From positions 25,799 through 89,798 of the forward strand of contig JAPLOL010000151.1 in NCBI GenBank assembly GCA_026400735.1: a stretch of 64,000 nt of DNA, given 5' to 3'. The position numbers were made by a program, and so were the translations under genes. Origin of the DNA: Alphaproteobacteria bacterium. GTDB lineage: Bacteria; Pseudomonadota; Alphaproteobacteria; Caulobacterales; Aquidulcibacteraceae. Position 1 is the first letter of the stretch; every line of letters starts with the position of its first letter. The notes beneath the pieces were generated by a model. The model was not told the DNA's origin and searched no databases. It saw only the letters and a list, made by a program, of their open reading frames with translations. This document shows positions 39,850 to 48,767 of this stretch, piece after piece.

Positions 39850-40508
39850 GGCTGCTGGCCCGTTGAGAACCGGCGCGCCATTTCGCGGCGCGGATCGTCA
39901 CGGCTCATGCGGGTGTAAGCCTCGCCCCAAAGCTGACGCGCATCAGCGTCGCGTCCCGATTGCATCGCCGCCATCGCACGATAAACCCACGGCCGGGCAT
40001 CGTCGGTGACCGCACTGGCTTGTTCGAGATAGGCCAGAGCCTCCGGCGTGAAACGGCCCTCTATTTCTGCGATCGAACGTGCAACGCCGATCAGAGCATC
40101 GGCGTCGCGTGGATCGCGGCGCAATGCTGCATCGAACGCGCGCGCCGCCTCTTGCGGCCGCCGCCCTCGCAACAGAATCTCGCCAGTCGCAAGATGCGGC
40201 CACGGATCGGATGGATTGATGCGCGCATCGTCGGCGAGCACCGCAAGCCACTCGTCCAACGTATATGTTTCACGCGGCCGTTGCTTGAGCGCGGCAATGC
40301 GTTCCGCGTAGGCGCCGCCCGGAAGTTCGGGGTGCCCATTTATGATGTAAACGCCGAGCGCGAGAACGCTAACGCCGGCGCAGATGAGCAGCACGAAGCG
40401 GCCCGTGCCCGCGTTGCCACCGGCGCGACGCACCGCGCGCAGCGTCCAGAACGCGGCGCCGGCGGCCAAAAGCACGCCAACAATCATGACGATGAGGGGC
40501 GTCAACAC
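39846..40508 (-). CDS. ccmI: Cytochrome c maturation protein CcmI (short TPR form)
   Basis: The 220-residue protein has two N-terminal membrane segments (about 2-22 and 42-60) and a periplasmic TPR domain (WPHLATGEILLRGRRPQEAA, then DADALIGVARSIAEIEGRFT). CcmI chaperones apocytochrome c to the heme-ligation complex; the full-length alphaproteobacterial version is longer, so this is a shortened form. It is the first ccm gene in the run and starts 57 bases after the FeuQ-like kinase stop. Confidence 0.9.
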   Translation of the reverse strand: MLTPLIVMIVGVLLAAGAAFWTLRAVRRAGGNAGTGRFVLLICAGVSVLALGVYIINGHPELPGGAYAERIAALKQRPRETYTLDEWLAVLADDARINPSDPWPHLATGEILLRGRRPQEAARAFDAALRRDPRDADALIGVARSIAEIEGRFTPEALAYLEQASAVTDDARPWVYRAMAAMQSGRDADARQLWGEAYTRMSRDDPRREMARRFSTGQQP

Positions 40509-40565
40509 AGGGCCAGTGGGTAGCGCGGTTCGCGGGGCGAAGAAACCGGCGCGGACGCCGCAGGG

Positions 40566-42005
40566 TTAGTCGGTCGCGGGAAGCCGCAGGCGCGCTTTCA
40601 GGCCGCCAAGCTGGCCACGCTCAAACACCAGTTCGCCGGCATAGAGTTCTACTGTTTCTGTGAGGATTGAGAGCCCCAGACCTTGTCCGGGCGCGGCTTC
40701 GTCCAATCGCGCCCCCCGCTCCATGGCGCGAGCGATCTGCTCATCCGAGAGCCCCGGACCATCGTCCTCGACGACAATCTCAAACAGGCCTTTGGAGTCG
40801 AACGGAGGCAATAGACGCACAATCACTTGGCTCGTGCCGTACTTGCAGGCGTTGTCGATGAGGTTGGCGGCCATTTCGAGCAGATCTTCGCGCTCACCGC
40901 GGAAGGTCACGTCGCCCTCGGCCTCAATGGAAATATCCATAGCCTTAGTGCTGTCGTAGCGCTGCTCCATCATGAAGACGAGGTCTTCGAGATTTTTTAG
41001 GACCGGCGTGCGGTAGGCGATCGTGGCGCCTGAGCTCGCTTCAGCGCGCGCGGCAACGCGCGCGCGGCGAAGCTGGCGCTCTACGAAGCCCTCCATCTCT
41101 TCGATGGATTGCTTCAGGACCGCATCTTCACCTCCACCGGCTGCAGCGTTCTTCAAAACAGCAATCGGCGTCTTTAGCGCGTGCGCCAAATTTCCGACAT
41201 GCCGGCGCGCACGCTCAACGACTTCGCGATTGTGATCAACCAACGCATTTAGCTCGTTGGTCACGGGCAGAATTTCAGCGGGATAGTCGCCCTCAAGGCG
41301 CTCGGCATCACCACGGCGGACGGCGGCGATATCGCGCTGCAAGGCGTGCAGAGGCTCTAACCCAACGCGAATTTGAAGCACGCTCACCGCAGCAACCATG
41401 AGCGCGCAAAAAATCACAAACACTGCGAACGCCCAGCCGACGAGATTTGCCGCTGGCGCGATGATCGCAGATGTCTCGACTCCGATCACAAATGCGTAGT
41501 TTCCCGAAACCTCGGGAATGCTCTCAACCCGCGCCATGATGCGCAGATCGCCGCGATTACTATTGACCGTGAAATAGTGCGCGCCGTCGCCAGGACGCGC
41601 GGCGCGGATCGCTTCTTGGACGACGTCCGGCAGCAAGAGCCCGGCATCAGTGAGAGATGGCGAAATCGTTTGTGGCTGCAGCGGCGCGTTCTCACGGATT
41701 TGCACGAGTTCGAAATAGCGACCGCTCAATGGCTGCAAATAACGTGGATCGAACGGCAAATCGCGCAGCACAAGTTCGCCGTTAAGGCCTGGTCCCGCAT
41801 TGCCGATGAGGTCGTTGGCGACACTTTCGATTTCTGGATCGACAGCAAGGCGAACAATCTGCGCATTGAACTGCGCTTGCGCGACAAGGCCCATGAGCAC
41901 GAGGCCGACCACGCTGACGATCGCGACCGTCAGCAAGCGGGCCGCCATTGAGCGGCGGATCAGCGCCTGAAAACGTTGGAGAATGCCTGCCGGCGCAGTG
42001 GTCAC
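40566..42005 (-). CDS. Sensor histidine kinase, FeuQ/PhoQ-like
   Basis: The 479-residue kinase has two membrane segments (about 22-45 and 187-212) flanking a periplasmic domain of about 140 residues, a HAMP-like linker, an H-box with the unusual sequence VGNLAHALKTPIAVLKNA, and an HATPase domain (NLIDNACKYG, DDGPGL, GQGLGLSI). The ALKTP H-box is typical of PhoQ/FeuQ kinases. It overlaps the regulator stop by four bases. The likely signal is envelope or osmotic; the ccm genes follow downstream. Confidence 0.9.
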   Translation of the reverse strand: MTTAPAGILQRFQALIRRSMAARLLTVAIVSVVGLVLMGLVAQAQFNAQIVRLAVDPEIESVANDLIGNAGPGLNGELVLRDLPFDPRYLQPLSGRYFELVQIRENAPLQPQTISPSLTDAGLLLPDVVQEAIRAARPGDGAHYFTVNSNRGDLRIMARVESIPEVSGNYAFVIGVETSAIIAPAANLVGWAFAVFVIFCALMVAAVSVLQIRVGLEPLHALQRDIAAVRRGDAERLEGDYPAEILPVTNELNALVDHNREVVERARRHVGNLAHALKTPIAVLKNAAAGGGEDAVLKQSIEEMEGFVERQLRRARVAARAEASSGATIAYRTPVLKNLEDLVFMMEQRYDSTKAMDISIEAEGDVTFRGEREDLLEMAANLIDNACKYGTSQVIVRLLPPFDSKGLFEIVVEDDGPGLSDEQIARAMERGARLDEAAPGQGLGLSILTETVELYAGELVFERGQLGGLKARLRLPATD

Positions 42006-42676
42006 TGCGCTTCCGTGGCGGGGTCGATCAATCTGTAGCCGAGGCCCTTTTCGGTGATGATCCGATTGGTGCCGATCTTGCGGCGGAGGATGCCAATGAA
42101 GACTTCGATCGTGTTGGAGTCACGCTCGTGGTCTTGGCTATAGATCTTCTCGGTCAGCTCGGTGCGCGAGACGATGCGGCCAGCGTGGTGCATCAGATAG
42201 TCGAGCACTTTGTACTGGTACGCCGTCAGTTTGATCGGCGCGCCTTCGACGGTCACTTGGCCCGTCGCAGAATTCAGGCGGAGATCACCGACTTCAAGCA
42301 CGGAAGATTGATGCTCGGTCTGACGCCTGACGTTAGCGCGAACGCGCGCCAAGAGCTCCGCCATGTGGAAAGGCTTGGTGACGTAGTCATTGGCGCCGAG
42401 ATCGAGGCCCTCGACCTTCTCGCTCCAGCGATCGCGCGCCGAGAGGATAAGGACCGGCATCGTCTTCTCGTCCTTACGCCAAGACTTGAGGACGCTGAGA
42501 CCATCGACTTTAGGCAGACCGAGGTCGAGGATCACCAGATCATAGGGTTCGGTTTCTCCGAGAAACTGGCCCTCTTCGCCATCTGCAGCGCTATCGACCG
42601 TGTAGCCAGCATCGGTGAGCGCAGAGCTCAGCTGCTCGCGCAGGTTCTTGTCGTCCTCAACTACCAATACTCGCAT
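42002..42676 (-). CDS. Response regulator, FeuP/PhoP-like (OmpR family)
   Basis: The 224-residue regulator has a receiver domain (MRVLVVEDDKNLREQLSSAL, phospho-acceptor Asp in YDLVILDLGLPKVDG, Lys in GANDYVTKPFH) and a winged-helix output domain (KLTAYQYKVLDYLMHHAGRI, ending GLGYRLIDP). It sits between a small periplasmic protein and the FeuQ-like kinase, the feuN-feuP-feuQ gene order known from rhizobia. A role in controlling envelope or osmotic functions is inferred by analogy. Confidence 0.93.
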   Translation of the reverse strand: MRVLVVEDDKNLREQLSSALTDAGYTVDSAADGEEGQFLGETEPYDLVILDLGLPKVDGLSVLKSWRKDEKTMPVLILSARDRWSEKVEGLDLGANDYVTKPFHMAELLARVRANVRRQTEHQSSVLEVGDLRLNSATGQVTVEGAPIKLTAYQYKVLDYLMHHAGRIVSRTELTEKIYSQDHERDSNTIEVFIGILRRKIGTNRIITEKGLGYRLIDPATEAQ

Positions 42677-42683
42677 AATTGTC

Positions 42684-42998
42684 CTAGCTGCCGCTCACGT
42701 AGAAGTCGCGCAGCTGATCGTCGGGCATGCGCCAACGAATCTCATAGATCGGGCGGCCACCCTGCTCAAGGCACCGGGCGCGACCAACCATCGAGCCGCC
42801 GCCAGCTCGGCTAGCGACTTCGGCGATAGCGTCGCCGACGGGACGCGTGCATTGGACCGCACCGCCGCCACCCTGGTATTGGGCGGGCTGGACCCAGCCT
42901 TGTTCCATGGATCGCGGATGACGCTGTTGGGCGCTCACTGGCGCGACGAACGCGCTGGCCGCGATGATCGCGGAGAGGATTGCAGTCTTTGCCCACAT
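42684..42998 (-). CDS. Small secreted PepSY-like protein, possible FeuN-like kinase regulator
   Basis: The 104-residue protein has a signal peptide (MWAKTAILSAIIAASAFVAP, cleavage near VSAQQ) and two cysteines. The C-terminal 40 residues (GSMVGRARCLEQGGRPIYEI, ending MPDDQLRDFYVSG) match the shape of a PepSY repeat. It starts the operon and lies seven bases before the FeuP-like gene. In Sinorhizobium the small periplasmic FeuN restrains FeuQ from the same position, so an inhibitory role is inferred, not shown. Confidence 0.78.
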   Translation of the reverse strand: MWAKTAILSAIIAASAFVAPVSAQQRHPRSMEQGWVQPAQYQGGGGAVQCTRPVGDAIAEVASRAGGGSMVGRARCLEQGGRPIYEIRWRMPDDQLRDFYVSGS

Positions 42999-43058
42999 GA
43001 CGGTTCTGGAATACGCAAGTCGCTCTGAATGGGCGCTGAATGTAGCTGTCGCTACCCG

Positions 43059-44000
43059 TTAACCATTCGGCCTAGGCGGGGTGTAGTCCCGTTTCGGCCA
43101 TTTCTTCACGAACTTACGCAAATCCTCGTCCGCCAGGTCCGGCAGCATGACGAGCAGGCGCACGAACTGATCGCCCTGGCCAGCGACGCCCTTACCCTTC
43201 AGGCGCAGCACTTTTCCGGTGTTGGAACCGGCAGGAATGGTGAGCGTGACGTTCCCGCCCGGCGTCGGCGCCTGGATGCGGGCGCCCTCGACAGCTTCCG
43301 TCAGCGAGATGCTCAAATCCATGTGAACATCTTGGCCTTCGCGGCGGAAGAAGGCGTGCGGGCGAACGCGAAGTTCGACAAGCGCATCACCGGCAGGTCC
43401 ACCCTGCACGCCTGCGCCGCCTTGATTTTTGAGCCGCAAAACTTGAGCTGTCTCTACACCCGCGGGGATGGCGACATCCAACGTGCGGCCTTCAGCGAGT
43501 GAGATGCGCCGCTTGGCGCCAACGATGGAGTCGAGAAAATCAATATCGAGCGTGAAGCGGATGTCGCGCCCGCGCATGCGTGAATACGTGCGCGCGCCGC
43601 CAAAACCCGGCCCGAAAAGATCGGAGAAGATATCGCCTAGATCGAACGGATCACCGCTTGCGCCTGCACCGCCTCCGGCGCCCGCACCAGGGCTCGGTCC
43701 AGGACCGGCGCCCGCTCCGGCATATGATCGCGCGCTTTGCCTCGGGCCGCCGCGCGCATTGAACGCCATGCGTTCATTGCCATCAGCGTCGATCTCGCCG
43801 CGATCAAAACGCTGCTTGGTGACCGGATCAGAGAGGAGATTGAATGCGGCCGTCGCGCGCTTGAAGCGCTCTTCGGCAGGTTTGTCGCCAGGACGCACAT
43901 CCGGGTGCAGCTCCTTGGCCAACGTTCGGTAGGCGCGACGAATATCGTCGGCGCTTGAGGCGCGGCTCACGCCGAGGGAGGCGTATGGGTCCCAGCTCAA
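43059..44000 (-). CDS. DnaJ/CbpA-type J-domain co-chaperone
   Basis: The 313-residue protein has an N-terminal J domain with the HPD motif (RTLAKELHPDVRPGDKPAEE), a Gly/Ala/Pro-rich linker, and a C-terminal DnaJ substrate-binding domain (QVLRLKNQGGAGVQGGPAGD, then LTIPAGSNTGKVLRLKGKGV). No zinc-finger repeats (CxxCxGxG) are present, so it is a class B, CbpA-like protein that stimulates DnaK. The start has a short intergenic region shared with the GTA remnant upstream. Confidence 0.93.
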   Translation of the reverse strand: MSWDPYASLGVSRASSADDIRRAYRTLAKELHPDVRPGDKPAEERFKRATAAFNLLSDPVTKQRFDRGEIDADGNERMAFNARGGPRQSARSYAGAGAGPGPSPGAGAGGGAGASGDPFDLGDIFSDLFGPGFGGARTYSRMRGRDIRFTLDIDFLDSIVGAKRRISLAEGRTLDVAIPAGVETAQVLRLKNQGGAGVQGGPAGDALVELRVRPHAFFRREGQDVHMDLSISLTEAVEGARIQAPTPGGNVTLTIPAGSNTGKVLRLKGKGVAGQGDQFVRLLVMLPDLADEDLRKFVKKWPKRDYTPPRPNG

Positions 44001-44070
44001 GGTGCGCTCCGGCTTCGGCCGTCTGCCCGAAATCGGAATCAGACGCGTCCGGCCATTCTGACCTGCCGGA

Positions 44071-44718
44071 CTATAATGTTATGGTTAACTCGATGTTCAA
44101 GCCTGTGGCGCCGCTTTCACCTACTTGAGCGACACGGATGTGCAACGACCCAGGTAAAGAGCCGAAATCCGCCGTTTGTGCGGCTGCGCTGTACTCAAAA
44201 CTGGGGACAGAAGACGTTTCCACCCGGATCGCATCGCCACCGTCAAGAATCTCCAGGACGTATTCTTCCCGCGGAAAACCAACGGGCGGATCGCCCGCCG
44301 CCCAGGAATCGCCCCTGATGTGCGCACACCGGACCCAAGTGATTAGGACATCTCCGGACCCGTCGCGGATGGCGCGGAGGTGTGCGGGGGCCCATGGGCG
44401 GACGGCCGCATGCGAGAGGACGGCAACTGCGGTTTCGGTTCGGTTGCTTGTCGCCGGCGCCTCAGCGGGTGGAGCGATGAACATCAGAGCTTCGCCCCAC
44501 TCGTGCGCGCCAATCTTTGCCCGCGCGAGCCGCTGATCAAGTTTCACAATGCGTGAACCGGCCGGGTGCGGCGCGCGGATCGCATGGGCCGAACCTTGGC
44601 GTCCACGCAAAAAGCCGCTGAGTTCGTAAACGCCGGGTCCGACAAGCTCGCATCGCATCGCTTGCACGATCTCCCACTCGCCATAGGACTCAATTGCAAA
44701 GGCGACTGTGCCGGAACT
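44071..44718 (-). pseudogene. 3' remnant of an RcGTA-type gene-transfer-agent tail (TIM-barrel/megatron) gene
   Basis: The 198-residue ORF matches the C-terminal end of the roughly 1200-1300-residue GTA tail protein: ELVGPGVYELSGFLRGRQGS, RPWAPAHLRAIRDGSGDVLI, and TWVRCAHIRGDSWAAGDPP are characteristic. The frame stays open upstream of the predicted start (EWEIVQA) to an in-frame TAG at 44719-44721, so there is no proper beginning, and upstream DNA is the PBP promoter and gene. I therefore call it a truncated remnant. Other GTA genes are not in this window. A segment in another frame just upstream (WPGETRIEPLRIHA) might be a frameshifted continuation. Confidence 0.72.
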
Positions 44719-44792
44719 CTAAGCCCGTCCCGTAGCGGTCGGATTGATTTTGCAACGGAGGTTGATACTTCAGGACTTTCCGCCAAAGCGGC

Positions 44793-46913
44793 ATGGATAC
44801 GCAGGGGTTCTATCCGCGTTTCCCCTGGCCAGAATTCGGCCATACCTCTATTGGACACCCCCTCCCGGAGTTTTCCTTGTCCGACAATAACCGGCCCGAC
44901 TTTCGCAGTCGCATCGACTGGGCGAAGATGCGCGCTGCCGCCGCGCAAACGCAGCTCAACCAGATGCTTGGCCAGCGTCTCACCTGGCGCAAAGCCGCGA
45001 GCATCTTCGCGGGCGTCGTTCTCGTGGGTGTCGTGTCGCTCTGGCTCTGGATTTACTGGGGCCTTCCGCGCGTGCCGGACGCTGAAACAATCTGGTCGCT
45101 CAATCGCCAAGAGTCGGTGCGCTTCGTCGACCGTGATGGCGAGACGCTCGGCGTCCGCGGTCCTTATTATGGCAACCGGGTCCATCTCGCCGAGATCCCG
45201 GACTATGTTCCACAGGCCTTCCTCGCAATCGAGGATCGCCGCTTCTACGAGCACGAAGGCGTGGACCGTATCGGCGTTCTGCGCGCGGTGCTCGCCAACC
45301 TTCGCGCTGGTGAAACCGTGCAAGGCGGCTCGACGCTGACACAACAGCTCGCACGCAATCTCTTCCTCACGCCGCGCCAAACGGTGAACCGTAAGCTGCG
45401 CGAAATGGTGCTGGCCTCTCGCCTCGAACGGCGACTGACTAAGGACGAAATTCTCGAGCTCTATCTGAACCGCGTTTATCTTGGCGACCAAGCGTACGGC
45501 GTCGACGCCGCCGCCCGCCGCTTCTTCGGCAAGTCTTCAACGGAACTCACGCTAGCGGAAGCCGCAATGCTCGCCGGCCTCCCGAAAGCGCCGTCGCGTT
45601 CGGCGCCGACTGAAAGTCTCGAACGCGCCACCGCACGCCAGCACGTCGTGCTCGCGGCGATGGTGGACGCTGGCTACATCACCTCTGAGCAGCGCGACGA
45701 AGCCATCGCTCAGCGAATCCGCGTCATCGAACGGCCGGCTGTCGAGCGCTCGCTCGGCTACGCCTTCGATCTGGCTGTCGAGCAAGCGCGCGCCGCTGTC
45801 GGCCGCGACGTGCCCGATCTCGTCATTCACATGACCATCGACGGCGACACTCAGCGCGCCGCCGCGGAGTCCATTCGCCGGCGCCTCGGAAATCGCGCGT
45901 TCGGACGTCGCCCGCTGCAAGCCTCATACATGGCGCTCGATCGCGACGGCGGCGTGCGCGCGCTCATCGGCGGCACCGACTACAACACTTCGAAGTTCAA
46001 CCGTGTCACCCAGGCGCGCCGCCAACCAGGTTCGACCTTCAAGGCGTTCGTTTATACAGCTGCGCTGGAATCGGGCCTCGACACCGAGGATGTCCGTTAT
46101 GACGAGCCAATCGTCATCGATGGTTGGCGTCCGCGCAACTATGACGACGGCTATCGCGGCGCCGTCACGCTGCGCACCGCGTTCGCGCTTTCGATCAACA
46201 CCGTCGCCGCCGAAGTCGCCAACGAAGTCGGTCCCGCGCGCGTCGCTGACGTCGCCCGCCGCCTGGGCATTCAAAACATGCCTGAGCGCAACGCCTTCGT
46301 GCCACCGTCAATCGCGCTTGGCTCGATCGAAACGACGCTTTGGGACATGACCACCGCGTTCGCGACGTTCATGGACGATGGCATGCGTGTTGATCCGCAC
46401 ATCGTTCAACGCGTGACCAATTCTGCCGGGCAGGAGATTTACGTCCGCCCGCCGTACACGCCCGCGCGCGTTCTCGATGAAGACGTTGCGCACCGCATGA
46501 ATGGCATGATGGGCGCGGTGGTCTTGCGCGGCACTGGTACAGGCGCGCGGATCGGCGACCGAGATATCGCGGGAAAAACCGGCACGAGCTCAGATTGGCG
46601 CGATGCTTGGTTCGTCGGCTACAGCCGTGACTTCACAGCTGGCGTCTGGGTCGGTCACGACGACTTCACGTCCATGGGCCGCACCACCGGCGGAACGCTA
46701 CCCGCGCAGATTTGGGCCGACTCCATGCGCGTCGCGCACCAAGGCGTCGAGAACCATCCGCTTCCGGGCATCGAGCAACCTGCCTACACGCCAGCCCAAG
46801 TCGAAATGGCGAGCTTCTTCGACGATCTCGCCAACGCTTTCGGCAACAACGATGGCGGCGGGCGGCGCGACGATGGCGACGGCTTCCCGGATCTCGGCGA
46901 CATCTTCAATTAG
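44793..46913 (+). CDS. Class A penicillin-binding protein (PBP1A/1C family)
   Basis: The bifunctional peptidoglycan synthase has one N-terminal membrane segment (about 67-88), a GT51 transglycosylase domain (FLAIEDRRFYEHEGVD, GGSTLTQQLARNLFL) and a transpeptidase domain with QPGSTFKAFVYT as S-x-x-K, LSINTV as S-x-N, and AGKTGTSSDWRDAWFVGY as KTG. Given 706 residues from ATG 44793. A TTG at 44877 with CGGAG six bases upstream is a plausible alternative start that would remove an odd Pro/Phe-rich leader. It is directly followed by the Uup-like gene. Confidence 0.94.
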   Translation: MDTQGFYPRFPWPEFGHTSIGHPLPEFSLSDNNRPDFRSRIDWAKMRAAAAQTQLNQMLGQRLTWRKAASIFAGVVLVGVVSLWLWIYWGLPRVPDAETIWSLNRQESVRFVDRDGETLGVRGPYYGNRVHLAEIPDYVPQAFLAIEDRRFYEHEGVDRIGVLRAVLANLRAGETVQGGSTLTQQLARNLFLTPRQTVNRKLREMVLASRLERRLTKDEILELYLNRVYLGDQAYGVDAAARRFFGKSSTELTLAEAAMLAGLPKAPSRSAPTESLERATARQHVVLAAMVDAGYITSEQRDEAIAQRIRVIERPAVERSLGYAFDLAVEQARAAVGRDVPDLVIHMTIDGDTQRAAAESIRRRLGNRAFGRRPLQASYMALDRDGGVRALIGGTDYNTSKFNRVTQARRQPGSTFKAFVYTAALESGLDTEDVRYDEPIVIDGWRPRNYDDGYRGAVTLRTAFALSINTVAAEVANEVGPARVADVARRLGIQNMPERNAFVPPSIALGSIETTLWDMTTAFATFMDDGMRVDPHIVQRVTNSAGQEIYVRPPYTPARVLDEDVAHRMNGMMGAVVLRGTGTGARIGDRDIAGKTGTSSDWRDAWFVGYSRDFTAGVWVGHDDFTSMGRTTGGTLPAQIWADSMRVAHQGVENHPLPGIEQPAYTPAQVEMASFFDDLANAFGNNDGGGRRDDGDGFPDLGDIFN

Positions 46914-48731
46914 ATGTCCGCCCTCGCGCACGTAAAACACCTCGCGCTGACGCTTGGCCAAGCGCCGCTGTTCGATGGCGCCGAGTTTGTCCTGCAAAAA
47001 GGCGAGCGCGCGGCGTTTGTCGGCGCTAATGGCGCCGGCAAGTCGACCTTGATGCGAATGATGGCGGGGCTCAACGATCCCGACAGCGGCGAGATCGTCT
47101 ATCAATCGGGCACCACCATCGCCTTTGCGCCGCAAGAGACAAGCTTCGAAGGCTTCGTGACCTTGCGCGACTACGCACAATCACCATCGGTTGCGCGCGT
47201 TGGTAGCGCGGCGGAAGTTCCGGCGTATGCTGCCGATGCCGCGCTCGAACAATTCGGCCTCGACCCCGAACGCACCCCGCTTGGCCTCTCAGGCGGCGAA
47301 GCGCGCCGCGCCTCGCTCGCTCGCGCACTCGCAGCCGACGCCGACATCCTCCTTTTGGACGAACCCACCAACCACCTCGACATCACCGCGATCGAAGAGC
47401 TCGAGCGCATCATCTCCGGCCAGCGCGGCGCCTGCCTCATCATCAGCCACGATCGCCGCTTCTTGGAGCGGGTATCCACCGCAACACTATGGCTGCGCCA
47501 ACGTAAGCTCCTGAAGCTCAATCGCGGTTATTCTTCTTTCGAAGATTGGGCCGACCAAGTGGAAGAAGAGGACGCGCGCAACCTGGCGCGCCTCGAAACG
47601 CAGCTCAAAGCGGAAGAGCACTGGCTCCGCCGGGGCGTCACCGCGCGCCGCTCGCGCAACGAAGGGCGACGGCGCAAGCTCATGGCGATGCGCGCTGAGC
47701 GGCGCGACATTAAAGAATTGAGCGCCGCGCCGACGGCTGGCATCACGGCGGAGCGCGGCGCGGAATCCGCACGCCTGGTCATCGACGCCAAGGGCATCTC
47801 GAAGGGCTATGGCGACCGCCCCTTGATCTCAAATCTCTCACTGCGGATCAGACGCGGCGACCGCGTCGGTGTTGTCGGCGCGAACGGCAGCGGCAAGACC
47901 ACGCTGCTCGAACTCTTGCTGCAACGTCGCGAGCCCGACAGCGGCGCAATTCGCATGGGCGAGAACCTCTCGCTCGCATATGTCGATCAGCGCCGTGACA
48001 TCCTGGATCCAAACCTCACGCTCAAAGACGCGCTCACTCCGGGCGGTGGCGATCAGGTGATGGTGCGCGGCGTCGCCCGTCACGTCGCGTCCTACGCCAA
48101 AGAGTTTCTTTTTACCGCGCAACAATTGCGCCAACCGGTGTCGGCGCTTTCCGGCGGCGAACGCAACCGCCTCGCCCTCGCCATCGCGCTGGCGAAACCG
48201 GCGAACCTGCTGGTGCTCGATGAACCTACCAACGATCTCGACATGGATACGCTGGACGCGCTCGAAGACATGCTCGCGAGCTACGATGGCACCGTCCTGA
48301 TCGTCAGCCACGACCGCGCCTTTCTCGACGGTGTCGCCACTCAGATCGTCGGCCCGCTTGGGGGCGGCAAATGGGTGGAAACGCCCGGCGGCTGGGCCGA
48401 TTTCGAGCGCGAGCACGGTCAAGCCATCGCGCCACGCGCCGCGCAAAAGCGGTCATCCGCCGACACGCCGCGCCCAGCTGCGCCTAAAAAGCAGACGAAG
48501 CTCAGCTACAAAGACGAGCGTCGCGCGGGCGAGCTCGACGCACTGATGCCCAAACTCTCCGTCGAGATCGACGCACTCGAAGCGAAACTCGCCTCCGCCG
48601 ACGCCTTCAACGCGAGCGACTTCGGCAAAACCGCATCCCGCCTCGAAGCCGCACGAGCTGAGCGCGACGCCGCCGAAGCCGAATGGCTAGAGATCGAACT
48701 GCGACGCGAGGCGCTCAGCGCGCAAGAGTGA
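46914..48731 (+). CDS. ABC-F family ATPase, Uup-like
   Basis: The 605-residue protein has two nucleotide-binding domains without membrane segments: GANGAGKST, LSGGEARR and LLLDEPTNHLD in the first; GANGSGKTT, LSGGERNR and LVLDEPTNDLD in the second. A C-terminal coiled coil (RAGELDALMPKLSVEIDALE) is typical of Uup, which acts at stalled or branched DNA and on ribosomes. The start codon follows the PBP stop with no gap (TAG-ATG), so the two genes are coupled. Confidence 0.93.
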   Translation: MSALAHVKHLALTLGQAPLFDGAEFVLQKGERAAFVGANGAGKSTLMRMMAGLNDPDSGEIVYQSGTTIAFAPQETSFEGFVTLRDYAQSPSVARVGSAAEVPAYAADAALEQFGLDPERTPLGLSGGEARRASLARALAADADILLLDEPTNHLDITAIEELERIISGQRGACLIISHDRRFLERVSTATLWLRQRKLLKLNRGYSSFEDWADQVEEEDARNLARLETQLKAEEHWLRRGVTARRSRNEGRRRKLMAMRAERRDIKELSAAPTAGITAERGAESARLVIDAKGISKGYGDRPLISNLSLRIRRGDRVGVVGANGSGKTTLLELLLQRREPDSGAIRMGENLSLAYVDQRRDILDPNLTLKDALTPGGGDQVMVRGVARHVASYAKEFLFTAQQLRQPVSALSGGERNRLALAIALAKPANLLVLDEPTNDLDMDTLDALEDMLASYDGTVLIVSHDRAFLDGVATQIVGPLGGGKWVETPGGWADFEREHGQAIAPRAAQKRSSADTPRPAAPKKQTKLSYKDERRAGELDALMPKLSVEIDALEAKLASADAFNASDFGKTASRLEAARAERDAAEAEWLEIELRREALSAQE

Positions 48732-48767
48732 ATCTGTTGTTAACCAAAGCGCGTGAAGCTGCCGCGC

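Noticed and set aside
44075-44096. TTAACCATAACATTA near dnaJ as a CtrA box
   Set aside because: It encodes the end of the GTA remnant, has only one TTAA half-site and lies far from a clear promoter.
44544-45491. Minus-strand ORF of 315 residues opposite the PBP gene as an independent gene
   Set aside because: It is antisense to the transglycosylase domain over most of its length. Only the short 44721-44870 part might relate to the GTA remnant, and that is noted in the findings.
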